DNA of 64,000 nt from Valencia hispanica (GCA_963556495.2 OY747703.1:26493796-26557795); one strand, 5' to 3'. Counted from the stretch's first letter, positions 27,501 to 39,180 are shown. The notes: generated by a model from the sequence alone, not told the origin. Translations and numbers: made by a program.

Positions 27501-30500
27501 CACTTCAAATTTATGCACCAATTAGTTTTGCTTGTTTCGTGGTTGTTTCGTAACAAAAACATTTCACATGGTGAAAAAGTTCGAGAGGTATTCATACTTT
27601 TGTAGGTACCGTGTATGTCTATATGGGTGTATCATGTGGTTTTCCTCCGTATGACCCCCTCCATCGCTGTCTGTGTCTCATGGTTCAGTGGCATCCATAA
27701 ACCTAAAGATCCACCTTGGCTTGCCCTGGTCCAATCAGAAACTAAGAGGAAGAAAGCCCCTCCCCCACCCCCTCCTGGAATGGCAACACCTCCAGACACA
27801 GGCTCTCTGTCTTCTCTCCAAGCGGAGGGCTTTGGACCTCATCAGCCCTCCAACCCATTTGAGGATGAGGAGGATGAAGTAAATGAAGAGGGAAGTGACA
27901 GAGGAACAGTTCCACCCACAGTGGCGGCCACCCACCCATGGTACAGCATCACTCAGACATCTGACACAGCAGGTTCTGACGTCACGCCTGTAAAGGGGAG
28001 CTCGTCCCGTTCTGCCAGTCCAGGGAGCGCTAAGAGCAAGAAAAGGCCAGCCCCTCGTGTTCCACCCCAGCCGCCTGCTGCTAACCAAGGTTGGTTTGAT
28101 CACATCTGAAAACCTAATCTAGCTGGATGTTTACACTAGAACTAAAGAAAAAAGACAAATATTAGACTCAGATCACCAAACCCACCACAGCTTTACGCTG
28201 TTCACAGATGTGTGCTGAGTGTGAAAACTGATTAAGCATAAATGTTGCTAAAGTGGTTTTCAAGACAAAATTTCTCTTTTGTCCCCAACACTCTTTAGAA
28301 CTGCAAATAAGTTTGGGCATTTACAGATGCTGTGTTTCAGTCCAGTACTAGACTCTGTAGTCTGTCTTTGTTGACAGCAACAGATATGTTGTCTAGACCC
28401 GGGGTGCCCAGGTCCAGTTCTCGAGATCTACTATCCCGCAACTTCCTGATGCTTCTCTTCTCCAACACACCTGAATCAAATGGCCAAATCAGCATTTAGT
28501 CATTCATCTCCACAGAGGCCAGGTAACGAGCTATTTATTCAATTCAGCTGTGTTGCAGAAGGGATGCATCTAAATGTTTCAGGATAAAAACTCTCCAGGA
28601 CTGGACTTGGGCACCTCTGTTTGAGAGTTTCACAGAGATATCGGCTATTGACTGGAATTGGCTAGTTTTCAGCTTAAACATCTTTGATTCAAAAAAAGTT
28701 TTTCATCCATTAGTGAAGACACCTTACATAAGGCACTACCAGGACTCACTAACCACAACAGTCTTCAGTGTAGAAGTTGTTACTGCGAGAAGAAAACTGG
28801 TAATTTGTTTTAAAATGATGTCTGAGGAAGCACAGAGATGAAAGAAACCTTTTAAAAGGTTTTCTATAACGTGGAGACAAGTCTCCTGTTCATCCGGCTG
28901 AGAGGGCAAGACTTTGAGCAGATAACAGGACGGCTCTACTGTAGGGGTGCACGATTTTGACAAAAAACCTAATCGCGGTTTTTCTGACAAATATTGCGAT
29001 GTGATTTTCGATTTTTACTTTAAATACTTTTAAATGCATAAAACTAAAATTATGAATGAAATATATTGTTACTTTCACAACACAGTCTTGTACAACTTGA
29101 CACACATGCGAACAATATACAATAACCTTAAAAAATATTTATGTGGCCAGGGCCCTCTTCTGGGTTTTCTCTGCTGTTGAACCTGAAAATCTCTAATATA
29201 AACTACATAGTGATTGAGGTAATGAGATTGTTCAGTGCTTTGTAATTATTAAATACCTGAACCTAAATACCAAAGAATAATAAGACATAATGGAAATTAA
29301 CTTAAACAGGTAGCTTTTTTTTTTTGGGATTGACGAATCTTTGCCATTGAAAAACAGAAAACGAACTCTTATTAGATTTAGATTTACAATCAGAAAACAA
29401 AATCTTCTGCAGTCCACTGCCATTTACTAAACATGAAACGGTTATATTGCACACATTTTAAAATAAATGACAATAATTAAAAACAAGACCATATCCAGTC
29501 TTCTGCAAGATAAGACGTAGTAACCTGACAGTAAGGTTGCCAACTCCCAGCAAAAAGAATAAGGAACCACCCCCCACCCTCTGCCTCATGATGCTTAATC
29601 GACCTAATCGACTTTAATGCACGTGTAAAACAAATACACAGAAATGAATTATTTTTCTATAATAATTAAATAGATTCAGCATCTTTCTTTGATAGAACTG
29701 CAGACTGCACAGATGGTACCTTCCCGAAGGAAAAAGTACTATAGCTTAGTAGGATACTGTATTAGACTTAATATTTGCTGTATACGATAAAGGATTTATG
29801 ACCACTATATCCAATTGGTGATTTGTCACTAGTCACTTATTGAAAAAAAAACGTTGCCAGGGTGGTTGGAAAAGTCGCTAAATATAGTGACAAAGTCGTC
29901 AAGTTGGCAACACTGCTCTGCATACAAGCTTGTTTCCCATCACCGTTTCTGATTGGCCAGCAAGCCAGGAATGCGAGACTCAACCATTTTGATTGGAGAA
30001 TACGTTTGTCACTCAAATGTCAGAGGCGGGAAAAAACCTCAGCCTCCTGATGTTATCTGAAGGAGCTAAAACCTCAATATCGATGCGATAAAGGTTAATC
30101 GTTTGGCAGACAAGCTTTTAAGTAGAGACCTACATTCTCCAAAAAAAATGTAAAGAGACTACTGAGTTTGGAATCAGTGGGTCTCCAACTACAGTCCTCC
30201 AGAGCAACTTCAAGATGAATCCCTGCTCCAACACACCTTTATCAAATGGCTGAAATAACTCCTGACTGTGTCATCTACTACTGCAGAGGCCTTGATTCGT
30301 GTGTGCTGGAGAAGGGATTCATCTAAAAGCTGCAGGTCGGTAAATCTCAAGAACTGAAGTTGGAGACGACTGTTTTATAGGCATCACAATAATCTGGTCT
30401 TTGTTCAACTAATATTAATCAACTTCATGTGTATAAGGTTGATTTGTATAGCACAGTTTAGCAACAGGCAATTCAAGATGCTTTACAGGATGAGACGTTA

Positions 30501-33374
30501 CATTTTCTCATCAGATTCATCATAAAATCATCATAAAACTTTGAAGACTAGAATGAATCTATGTTCCAGTTATTATTAATCATATAAAAATGTACATATA
30601 TAGAGTTTAGATGCATATAGGTCCAGCTATTCTTTGTTCTTATCTGCTTGTTCTTACTCTGTGGAAGGGATGAGGGGGAGGTGGAGGTGGAGGGTGTTGG
30701 TGCCTGTCTCCAGTGGCCTGATTTTTGAAATGCTAAACCAAAAGAACAAAAATAGCCTGTTTCCAAACAAAGACAAAGAATGTGCTGTAAATAGATGTTA
30801 ACTTTAACCTTTATTTTCTTTTGCTTCCATTTTATCTTCTCCCTACTTCTTTTCTGTTTCATTTATGCCTCTGTATTTATTTATTTACAAAACTACTTTC
30901 TTCAGCTCTCTCTCCCTCGCAGCCCTCCTCCTGTTCTCCCTCTCCAGCTCTCAGCATCGAGAGTTTGTCTTCTTCCTCAGACCACAGCTCCTCCCAGCTC
31001 CCACTGGGTGCCAGCGCCAGCAGCGACCAGGAGCAGAGCTTCACTAAGAGCATCTCTGAGCCTTCCATCTGTTCCCCCAACGACAACCCATCCTCTTCGT
31101 CCTCAACAGATCTCCTAAACTACACCTCCCATTGCGCTTCCCCTTCTCCGATGCCTTCAAATGCCAGCTCTGCTCCAGCCACGCCACAGACCAGCCGCAA
31201 CACAGGAGCCAAACCACCACGGCCAGCCACCGCTCCCAGCCCTCTAGCCTCCAATTCACACAACAAAGTAATTAAATCATATCCAAATTAGGTTATGATA
31301 TATACCTTCCATGTTGCATCAAAGCAATAATGCCTTTTATTTTTCCAGCGGTTTTGTAAGGAGAATCCCTTTAACAGGAAAGCATCCCCCTCCAACGGCA
31401 AGTTTGAAAGCCGACCTTCGAAAGGTCCTCGTCCTGCCAGACCCCCGGCACCTGGACACGGCTTCCCGCTTATCAAACGCAAGGTATAAAAAAGCTTGGC
31501 TTGATGATGTTTAACAAACATCAACCGTGAATGTAACTTTGGATCCAACCCTGACCCAAACAGGTTCAGTTCTCAACAGACTCCAAATTATCCCTGCAGG
31601 TGCAGTCGGATCAGTACATCCCAATAGAGGACATCCACGCGGAGTTGCTTCAGCTGGAGAAGCAGCTGGATGAGCTGGAGCAGGGAGGAGTGGAGCTGGA
31701 AAAGAAGCTGAGAGACACCCCTAACGGTATCACACATATGTGATTGTTTCATTTTCTTGTGATTCTCAATGTAATTCAGCAAATATAAAAAAAAATCTCT
31801 ACTCCTGCTTGGAAATATATTATGTAAAAAAAAAAAAATCAAAGATGAATAATTTCAGAATTAAATTCACATGTAATGTGACCTTTATCTTGTACAGTTC
31901 AACAGAAAAATAAGTGAATCTGATGGAAAATAAGTAAAAATGAAAAAAATTATCAGGTGGCATAAATGTGCAAGTCCTTAAAGTAACACTTTGTGGAATC
32001 TGGTCTTTTTTAATGCAAAATCATGCTTAAGCATTTCTCTTGTGCTTTCTGTGAAGACGAGGATGAGGAGCGCCTCCTGGTGGACTGGTTTACTCTGATT
32101 CATGATAAACATCATTTAGTGCGACGTGAAGCGGAGCTGGTCTACACGTAAGTCTCAAACTGCGGCAAGACGCAAATGTTTCAAAAATAAAACCTCAAAC
32201 TTGATCACTTTTGTCATCAGACAATAAAAAATTTAATTATCACAGCAGAAACAAAAATAACTTAAATTGTCATCTATGTGGCTAAAAAAAATTGAATGCA
32301 TAAAGATAGAGCAGCAGGAGCATTTGCAAAACAAAACAAAAGCTTCTGTGGTAATGATTTCCTGTTGTAGTCACAATTTAATGAATTACACAAAACAGTC
32401 TTCTGATCAAAGTATTTTATCTGCTTCAGCTGCTTGACTTCAGTGTCCTTCCAGTGAACAGCTGCCAGAACTAGGACTGTTTCTAACACAATGTTCTCCA
32501 TGCAGTGCGAAGCAGCAGAACCTGGAGGAAAGGCAAGCTGATGTGGAGTATGAGCTGAGGTGTCTTCTCAACAAACCAGGTTTTTATAGTCTTATCACTT
32601 TTTCACCTACAACTACCTGTTTGTTTCACAAGATGTGTGCAAATTAAACAGTTTGATCTAAAAAGCATATAGATTTAGAAATAAACCTGTGTCCTTTAGA
32701 AAGTATGACAGATAACACCTAGTTTATTTTTTGCCATCAACGATATAAAACGGCTCTATGTAATGATCTTTTGTTGAAGCAATCATTTACAAGACTACTG
32801 TGTCAGCGTGAAAATATTAAGGAATTACTTTGTGAATTCACACCATAAACTAATAGAAATGAGAGGGTAAAGTGTGAAAAAATAAATGGTAACTCTTTCC
32901 TTTTTTCAAAACCAGAGAAAGACTGGACTGAGGAGGACAAGAGTCGGGAGCAGGAGTTAATGGCCGAGCTAGTTACCATCATTGAACAGCGCAACCAAAT
33001 AGTTAACAACATGGATCAGGAGCGGCAGAGGTAGTCAGCAGCTTCCCTCACTGGTAGTACATGCATCACTGTTGTATTAGTATTGGTAATATTTATGGTG
33101 TCTGTGTAACAGGGAAGAAGAGGAAGACAAACTAGTGGAGGCCATGCTGAAGAATAAAGGTAGGATGTTTAGTATTAGGTGCTGAGCTCCTAAATCACTC
33201 AATTATTTTGCAGTTGACTCTTTTTTTTTTTTTTCTTCAGACTTTCACAAGGATCCAGACGTTGACCACCAGAAGAAAAAAGGGACCAAGTTTAAACCCA
33301 TCAAGGTGCTGAAGAGACTGAGTCATAAGGGAGAGGCAGGAAAGGGCCACAGCCCTCGCAAGGAGAAAAGCTGA
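12527..33374 (+). CDS. micall1: MICALL1, MICAL-like protein 1 (complete, 16 exons)
   Basis: Scaffold on tubular recycling endosomes that links Rab GTPases (Rab8/Rab35 group) to EHD1. Exons: 12527-12669, 19533-19581, 22180-22321, 22405-22505, 23508-23638, 24688-25250, 25330-25390, 27689-28089, 30906-31267, 31349-31483, 31600-31726, 32057-32147, 32506-32579, 32916-33030, 33113-33159, 33241-33374. Phases join cleanly into 891 aa (human about 863). Calponin-homology domain is residues 1-111, with [20 protein letters not shown]; one LIM domain spans about 163-215 with CAAC and CTEC pairs. NPF motifs at 304-306, about 452 and 657-659 (the first two followed by acidic runs) are the expected EHD-binding sites. 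Proline/serine-rich linkers follow, then the C-terminal coiled-coil bMERB domain (about 697-891) with [20 protein letters not shown]. The start has G at -3 and +4. Donors after exon 8 (GTTGGT) and exon 13 (GTTTTT) are weak. Fish often have two copies; which one this is I cannot tell. Confidence 0.95.
12670..14660. other. micall1 intron 1, first part: nothing recognised
   Basis: AT-rich intronic sequence with one weak repeat trace (about 12895-12960). I see no second gene on either strand. Confidence 0.5.
14665..15135 (-). mobile_element. LINE 3' fragment, minus strand
   Basis: Minus-strand translation shows the typical C-terminal LINE sequence [20 protein letters not shown] followed by AMRQWNSLP. 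The 3' end has a CATA-type tail (the plus strand starts TGTATGTATGTATG). No upstream domains remain. Confidence 0.65.
15140..17160. other. micall1 intron 1, middle: no recognised feature
   Basis: Moderately AT-rich sequence without long open frames, tandem repeats or a transposon signature that I can name. Confidence 0.45.
17210..18016 (-). mobile_element. Degenerate Tc1-like transposase relics
   Basis: Minus-strand fragments in several frames: [20 protein letters not shown] (about 17950-17870), [20 protein letters not shown] (about 17650-17590) and [10 protein letters not shown]. These are the helix-turn-helix region of Tc1-like transposases. Two different family sequences seem to be present. 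The frame is heavily broken. Confidence 0.6.
18020..19530. other. micall1 intron 1, last part: no recognised feature
   Basis: Sequence up to exon 2 without transposon signature. The segment 18480-19100 is less AT-rich, with short open frames that I judge to be chance. Confidence 0.4.
21204..21480. mobile_element. hAT-like MITE rich in GAGCCGGCTC-type motifs
   Basis: Ends are TAGTGATG (21204) and CATCACTA (21480), perfect 8-base complements. The interior is a long imperfect palindrome with repeated GAACC, AGAGCC and GAGCCGGCTC. Non-coding. Confidence 0.7.
21800..21947. mobile_element. Palindromic MITE, 32-bp arms
   Basis: The left arm (21800-21831, starting TTAAAAGATGTTTTCATACC) and right arm (21916-21947) match at 31 of 32 positions as inverted copies. 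The arms continue inward with TCAGAGCGTCATC and GATGACGTTCTGA, so nearly all 148 bp could fold into one hairpin. Confidence 0.8.
25724..26975 (-). mobile_element. THAP-encoding DNA transposon relic inserted in a MITE
   Basis: Ends read AAGGTTTGAATAG on the left and, complemented on the right, AAGGTTGTTATCGTTAATG. Similar flanks (TCCTCGAC and GATCCTGA) hint at an 8-bp target duplication, as made by P elements. One THAP-type exon survives on the minus strand. The class (P or Kolobok) is uncertain. Confidence 0.5.
26544..26737 (-). pseudogene. Decayed THAP zinc-finger exon
   Basis: Starts [20 protein letters not shown], the CxxxC start of a THAP DNA-binding domain, with LYRI and KRK following. 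After a frame slip it reads [10 protein letters not shown] and [12 protein letters not shown], the place where THAP has CxxH; here the histidine position is proline. The exon ends at an intact donor ATCAG|GTAAGC. Frameshift and lost zinc ligand mark it as dead. Confidence 0.6.
28398..28619. mobile_element. hAT-like MITE, family A, copy 2
   Basis: Starts CCGGGGTGCCCAGGTCCAG and ends CTGGACTTGGGCACCTCTG. The interior shares CTCCAACACACCTGAATCAA with copy 3. In micall1 intron 8. Confidence 0.65.
28942..30105. mobile_element. Degenerate DNA transposon with TAGGGGTGCACGATT end
   Basis: The left end and following AATCGCGGTTTTTCTGACAA are typical of a common fish non-autonomous DNA element. The right part, GCTAAAACCTCAATATCGATG at about 30065-30085, is also typical, but its last bases have drifted. 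No coding capacity seen. Confidence 0.45.
30175..30372. mobile_element. hAT-like MITE, family A, copy 3
   Basis: Starts CAGTGGGTCTCCAACTACAG and ends GAAGTTGGAGACGACTG. Interior CTGCTCCAACACACCTTTAT resembles copy 2. In micall1 intron 8. Confidence 0.6.
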
Positions 33375-34167
33375 GGAGCAGGGGACGCATTAAGGGGACA
33401 TCAGAGCGTTTTAACGAGATTAAATTAGTTTTTATTAAAAGATTAATTGTGAAACATATCAGGCCAGAAAGAGGACCTTCACTTGAAACCTTGCATCCAC
33501 TCACAATCCTTTCAAAACACCTGTAGTGGCGTTTCACATCTGTGTGTGTTTTAAATTGACAGTTTAACAAGTAAGTGCTTTATGAGCTCTGAATAATAAA
33601 CATGGTGAAGTGTAGGGGACATTTTTATTGTGCTACACTGATGTGTTTCAAGTCTAAGCTTTACTCTTCCAGTGTTGCTCAGTGACAATGCTTCATAAAG
33701 GCTCAGCACAGGGCCAGGTTTTAAGCTTTTAGGTTGAACTTGGTTCCTGAGATCCACAATTTTTGTCTTTGTTTTATTCTGGCGATGCACCAATCAGAAC
33801 TTTGTGGGACTCTGTCCGACCTCTGGTTTCTGTCGACCTTTGACCTGCTATAACGCCCCCCCCCCCCCCAAGTTCAGGTTTATTTGGAAAAAAATATGTT
33901 TAAGAAGATATAGTAACTGGATTCAAAATATTATTTTCCACCTTTTTTGCCCTGAACACTCATTAACAGTTAATCTTAGCAACAGAGGCAGTTTCAGACT
34001 GCATGTGAGAAACCAGTTGCTGTAAAAGAATAGAGCTACGAAGCTGACGATTAAACTGCTTTGGTTTTATAGCAATTAGCGTGGTTGTCTGGCTAGTATT
34101 ATCAAAACAGATGTTTATTCCCTAAAGTATGCCGATCCTTACTTGAATGTTGAGATTTCTTGAGATA

Positions 34168-34212
34168 CTTAATTTCCCTCTGGGATCAACAAAGTAGTTT
34201 TTAATTTGAATT
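34168..34212 (+). mobile_element. LINE 3' tail in the micall1 3' UTR region
   Basis: ACTTAATTTCCCTCTGGGAT followed by CAACAAAGTA is the terminal signature shared with the LINE tail at 61263-61515. Too short to classify. Confidence 0.45.
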
Positions 34213-35405
34213 TCCAAAAAGCCGTCTGCATTTCCAAATCCAGCATATTCAATAATAAATCAATTTTGAAAGCCACAAAGAATAGAACGGGGCAACTATG
34301 ATGTAATATGTTCAACCTTTTTTTTAATTAGCTGAATTTGTCACTCTCACTCTTTTGTAGCCTTATTTGCTAAAAACGTTTTTGTTTTCAATAGGTTCTT
34401 AGACCGTTTGAGTTTCCTCTGACTGGCCTTTTAAACACCTCGCAGATTCTGAAAATGGTCTCTATACGGTAACAACGTCCACATCAGGGACTTTTGTTAC
34501 TGTGACATGGTAGTGTTGAAGTATGGTGCATTCGCTGATTGGTAAGAAGATCCAATTTTTCAGTTTCAGTTTGGCTGGTCAAGGCTCAAGTTCATTTGAA
34601 TAATTGTCAGATTTTAGTCACTGCCTGATTTCTCTGTGCTTCTCTGCTTCACACAAATTGGTTTGACTGGGACTCCCTCAGTGTCGCCTGTACTCAGGAG
34701 AGAATATGGACCTTGTATTTGTTTTAGCCTGTCTGGTTCTACTGGAGGTACTTGTTCATGCAAAATGTTTTTATTTTATTTTATTTTTTGAAGATGATTA
34801 TGTTTTTGCTTTAAACTAAAACGTTTCCTATCAGAAAGCTCAGCCAGCAAAGTATACCTTAAGAAGCTGCTATACTGTTTCCGAAGTCCTCATGTTCTCA
34901 TCTATTTGTGTCAGTGGTGGAAACATACTGTATGTATGAGAAGTGTGTGTTTGGAAAAAAGTGAAAAGGAGAGAGTGTTTTTACATAAAAAGCAGTAGTT
35001 TGGTTGTTTTTATAATTATGTGTCACACATGCAATAATTATAAAAGGACAGTATATCAATAAGCAAAATGCCATTTTATCTGCGTTTTAAGGTAAGATAG
35101 GCTTGTATATGTAATCAATAACTTTCACTTTAAAAAGCCTTGCTGTCTGTGTATTGCCTTAAAATTGATAGGAAATTGTATTTATGATCATGCTGTTTGA
35201 GTGCCATTTATTTAACTGAACGTGTGGATGAAGGTCTGTAGAGTTCATGTAAATGTGTCGTCGCTCTGTTCGTTTGTTGTCACTTAGTTTATCACACCTC
35301 TGTTATCTCTCTGCCTCTGCTCTGTGCCTGAATGCTGGTCCAGCTTAAACCAAGGGCTTCTCTAGCACATTGTTCTCATCTATACTGTGTTCTGCAGCAG
35401 CATTA

Positions 35406-35438
35406 AATAAAGTACTGACACGTGGCAACAAGAATAAA
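35406..35438 (+). terminator. Distal poly(A) signals of micall1
   Basis: AATAAA at 35406-35411 and 35433-35438 are candidate distal cleavage signals, giving a 3' UTR of about 2 kb. A proximal AATAAA at 33595-33600 could give a short UTR. TTTATT at 35207-35212, an AATAAA for the minus-strand c22orf23, would make the two 3' UTRs overlap. Confidence 0.45.
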
Positions 35439-35622
35439 CTGAATTCATTTAGTGCTTGTTTTTTCACTCCTATATAAGCCTGTAACATGAGAGAGACGAC
35501 AGTTTGAATTGTTCTTTACAGACATCATGTCTTGCAAGTTTTATGTTGATTTGTTTCTGTGAAATTGGGATTGAAGGAGTCTGCAACGTCTCGTCGGAGG
35601 TCATTATCCCTGATGATGTTAT

Positions 35623-38545
35623 TCAGTTGTCTCCTCTCTGCTTGGAACTGCCGGCCTGATCCAAAGCGTCCAGCTCACGTAGCTTCTGTTGGTAGCATGA
35701 CAGAGCAGACAAAATGTGCTGTTAACCTGATGCTCGTTACATGTGCATATCAGGAAATTAGAGCACTGAAACGTTAGCTTTTCAAAAAATAAAAACTCAT
35801 ACTCATTGCATATCAGCGATTTATTTTGAATGGGTATTTCTTCATTTTGATTGGGGTTTACAATTATAGAGGACCCGTAATTTAATTTCTCAAAAAAAGT
35901 AATACTATATCAGACCAATTGAATGGATTTTTAATAAAGAAATGTTCACCCAGAAGTATTTAAAGGTATAGTACGGTATCTTTACTCAATACTTAGTTTG
36001 ATGAGCTGACGTCAGTCTGCTGGCCAATTAGTGTGAGGTATAAAATTAAAAATGTAAATTATTCGTCCTGCCAACAACAGGATTGTTGGGCCGAGTTTGT
36101 CCACCTTTAATTTGAAAACAATAGGTAGACTTGTGAATTAGTTTGTGTGTACTGTTAACGTCGATCCCACATGACACCTCTTTCTTCACTGCTGATTTTT
36201 TTGTTTTTTAAAATGTCTCACCTTTGCAAATATTGCACTTTCTACTTGATTTATGAAGGGTCAGAGGGAGCTCAGCGTTGCCTCGTCTTTGGAATGATGG
36301 AAACGCTTGAGAGCCTAGGACTGTAGAGACTTTAAACTTTGTAAGAAAAAAAAGGACTTTGGACCACAGTGCAGGCCCTTTTTTTCTTTGCCTGGGGACC
36401 TCTGGTTCAGGAGTAGCTTCACACACACAATGCAACAATGGTAGCCTTCTATGGATGTGTAATCCAGCAGCAATGTACACCTTGTGAATCTCCCCTAAAC
36501 ACTTGAATGCACTTATCTTCACCACAGTTTTTCCCTCCACTCAACTTTTCCATAGAGATCTTTGGATGCAGCTCTCTGTAATCTGTTATAAACTTTCACT
36601 GTGACATCTCAAGGGTTTCCTGGAGGGTATTAGTGGCTGTCTCCTGGACAAACTGTCAAGTTAGCAGTCTTCACCACGATTATTTAGTCACAACATTTCT
36701 GTTTTTAACAATCCTTTTTTACAGTCATTGTATTTAGTTTTTTCATTAGCTGTAAGACAAAATCATCCAAATGAACAACAGCAAAGGCTTAAAATACATT
36801 TGTAACTAATGTGTTGGCATGCATGTACAAATAAATACTACTTTTTGACATGAACCACGTGCTTACCTGTGATATCTCTCCATTGATAATGTTGACATAT
36901 TGCCGATCCTGGCCCAAAGCTGCCATATCTGCTAGAAACTGTCTCCTTTCTTCTATTTCATTCAAAACTACAGAAAAGAAAAAAAGGCTTCATGTGTGGC
37001 ACCCAGGACAGACATGGAGAATTTGATTTGATTTTGATTTGATTTGAAAATCTTTAATGTCCCCGAAGGGCAATTTGGTTGTACAATATAAAGACTAATT
37101 CCCAACAACCATGACTTGGCCTTCAAACCTGCCCCATCTGGATCTGGAGCTTTACCTTCCTGATGGCGCTTGGTCTCCTCTGATTCATCCGCTTCACAGC
37201 ATTCATCTTTTTTTCCAGGCAAAACAGCTGTAGGCTCTTTCTTTCTTCCTGTTGCCATGATATTCTGAAGTCGCCTCTTCTCCTCCTCCAAATCTCCTGA
37301 GAGTGCAAGCAGAGAAAAGGATCAGTGTGACCAGCATTGAGCGGATGTAGAGAGATCATTCTAAACATTTTTCTGCACACATAGGAGAATCTGACAACGA
37401 CTAAAGTTCAGTAAAACTTAATTTCAGGTACATACGTTTCGGACCAGGGTGAAATTTTTCCCTCTCGTAGCTGTTTTTAGCCCGACAAGCTTCAGCGCCG
37501 CGTCTCTGACACTTTCTAGGATTGCATTGCTGAGCAGGGTTGCTCCCAGAGGATATTTCAGAATCAGAAGTCTGAGTCAAAACTACTCCACCATTTGGGG
37601 AAAACTTTTCAAATGTGCACAAGCGGGTAGTGATGGGGGTTTCTGAAACTGCTGAAAACATGTTTATTTTTAGCAATGCATGAAATGAGTTAAAATAAGT
37701 GAACATTCTACATCAAAACAAGTATCCACACTGTAAAAATGCCACATATTTCAGTGAATTTTGTTAATCACAAAAGATTGTATAATTATGAAATAAATTG
37801 CAGGATTTTCTGATAATTTTATTTTTTACATTTGGTGTGCATTTGCATTTGTAGGTTTATAGGTTTGCATTTTTGCCAGAATTTTTCCTTTTACTTAGAT
37901 TTCTGAAGGTAACTCCATAGGTGCACTGAAATTTTATTTAGCTGTATTGGAGCTAAATACAAAAAAGGCACACCATCCTTTTTAGATTATTTGTAATATA
38001 TATATATATATTTTTTTATTATGAGATTTGGACTCTCCCCTCAACTTCACAATTATGCACAACTTGTCAGGTGTGGGGTGAAAAAAGTGTAAGCCTAATA
38101 AATTTCTGTGGTGCTGTATTACTACTTCTGACTGAAACAGACTTACACTTTGTGGATCTGTTGTCCCGTTTTCTCTGGAGGTTTGTAAGCATTGCTTCTT
38201 CTTTCCTCACTGAACAAATCCAAACATTGTGAAAAGCACAAGCAAGATGATCACTCACAATAACACCGTCTCAACCACAGAAAGCCAAATGGTGTTTTTG
38301 AATGTGCCGTCTAAATCAGCCTGCACAGGAATGTCTTCTTCAAACTTTGGCTGTGTAGCTGATATGGAATTACGGTTATAAGCAAATGTTTATTGGTATA
38401 GTAAATTTCATCAGTGAAAACAGAAATGTATAAAGAAGTCCATCCACCCACATTTGAACATTTCCTCGGCCTCCTTGCTGTATCGTGGGCGTCTGGGGTT
38501 GTTCCACAACCCCCCGCCTCCTGCACCCTGGAAGAAGTTCTCCAT
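35623..38545 (-). CDS. c22orf23: C22orf23 / UPF0193 protein EVG1 orthologue (complete)
   Basis: Small protein of the UPF0193 family with no established biochemical role. Coding exons in transcript order: 38545-38452, 38209-38147, 37651-37436, 37296-37156, 36967-36867, 35685-35623. All splice sites are GT-AG and phases match, giving 225 aa, close to the human length of about 217. Conserved stretches: LWNNPRRPRYSKEAEEMFK near the N-terminus, KEEAMLTNLQRKRD, YEREKFHPGPKRDLEEEKRR (charged helix), EIEERRQFLADMAALGQ, and the terminal KLRELDALDQAG. The ATG is the first codon after an acceptor, so the 5' UTR is spliced; a strong donor at 39111/39110 marks a likely upstream non-coding exon. It is convergent with micall1 and may overlap its 3' UTR. 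The last intron holds a Tc1-like relic and another intron a LINE tail. In human, C22orf23 also neighbours MICALL1, supporting orthology. Confidence 0.88.
36200..36770 (-). mobile_element. Tc1-like transposon relic in the c22orf23 last intron
   Basis: Minus-strand translation gives PRQRKKGPALWSKVLFFLTK, a decayed version of the WxxVLFSDESKF segment of Tc1-like transposases. The 5' region (GACTGCTAACTTGACAGTTT on the minus strand) matches the relic at 62505-63100. It contains a spurious splice acceptor at 36749/36750. Confidence 0.6.
37021..37115 (-). mobile_element. LINE 3' end in a c22orf23 intron
   Basis: Read on the minus strand it ends in GGGGACATTAAAGATTTTC followed by repeated AAATC units, the simple-repeat tail of a non-LTR element. 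Sense to the host gene. Confidence 0.5.
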
Positions 38546-38734
38546 CTGTAAACTCAGAGCCACACAGAGCTGACCCAAGGCATAAGTGACCCAAGCAGCT
38601 GCTTAGGACCCCCAGATCTTCAGGGCCCCCCTCAGATGCTTGAATTTTAACACACCCTAGATCCACAATTTTAACATTTGTTTATTGGGAATGGGAAAAC
38701 AATTGCATCTCAATTAATGGTTTTGGCATAGATA

Positions 38735-38818
38735 AATTGTTTACCCCTGCGATGGACTGGGGACCTGTCCAGGGTGTAGGCCTACCCCGCCTACCCTTGA
38801 CCACTGGAGATAGGCACA
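38735..38818 (+). mobile_element. 3' fragment of the tRNA-derived SINE
   Basis: GCGATGGACTGGGGACCTGT and GGAGATAGGCAC match the body end of the SINEs at 3359 and 62545. It runs directly into the CA/TA microsatellite. Confidence 0.7.
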
Positions 38819-38827
38819 TATATATAG

Positions 38828-38937
<110 letters not shown>

Positions 38938-39110
38938 GTATGCTGGTAAAGATATTTAAATAATCTCTTTAATGTCTCATTTTAGCTTTGTCAGCTGTTA
39001 CTTTCTACTATGAAAAAGCAAAAAGGAGTAAACATAATAAACTGACGACTGTTTTTAGAGGAGGTTTTAACATTCCCAAACTCTTGATAGTATAAACAAT
39101 CAAATCTCAC

Positions 39111-39180
39111 CTGCTTTTGTGTTTTAATAATGGTTTTAAATTCACGCCAATTCCGCACTCCGCTCAGGAAGTCGGTGAAA
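39111..39180 (-). other. Putative non-coding first exon of c22orf23
   Basis: On the minus strand the segment ends with the strong donor AAAGCAG|GTGAGA at 39111/39110. The following acceptor is TTTACAG immediately before the c22orf23 ATG at 38545. No ATG-initiated frame joins it to the coding region; an ATG at its upstream edge runs only 16 codons. The transcription start is inferred to lie near the X-box just upstream. Confidence 0.5.

Larger units (their letters stand above)
25540..27612. mobile_element. Tc1/mariner-like MITE split by a second transposon
   Basis: In micall1 intron 7. The left end TTGCAAAAGTATTCATACC (about 25540) and right end GGTATTCATACTTTTGTAGG (about 27593-27612) are inverted repeats. 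Interior sequence (for example CCGCCACCATGTTTCACAA, about 27215) is typical of this fish family. An unrelated element at 25724-26975 interrupts it. Confidence 0.65.

Noticed and set aside
36705..36749. Candidate last coding exon of c22orf23
   Set aside because: In phase and with good splice sites, but it lies in a Tc1-like relic and lacks the conserved C-terminus. The exon at 35623-35685 encodes KLRELDALDQ, which matches the family.
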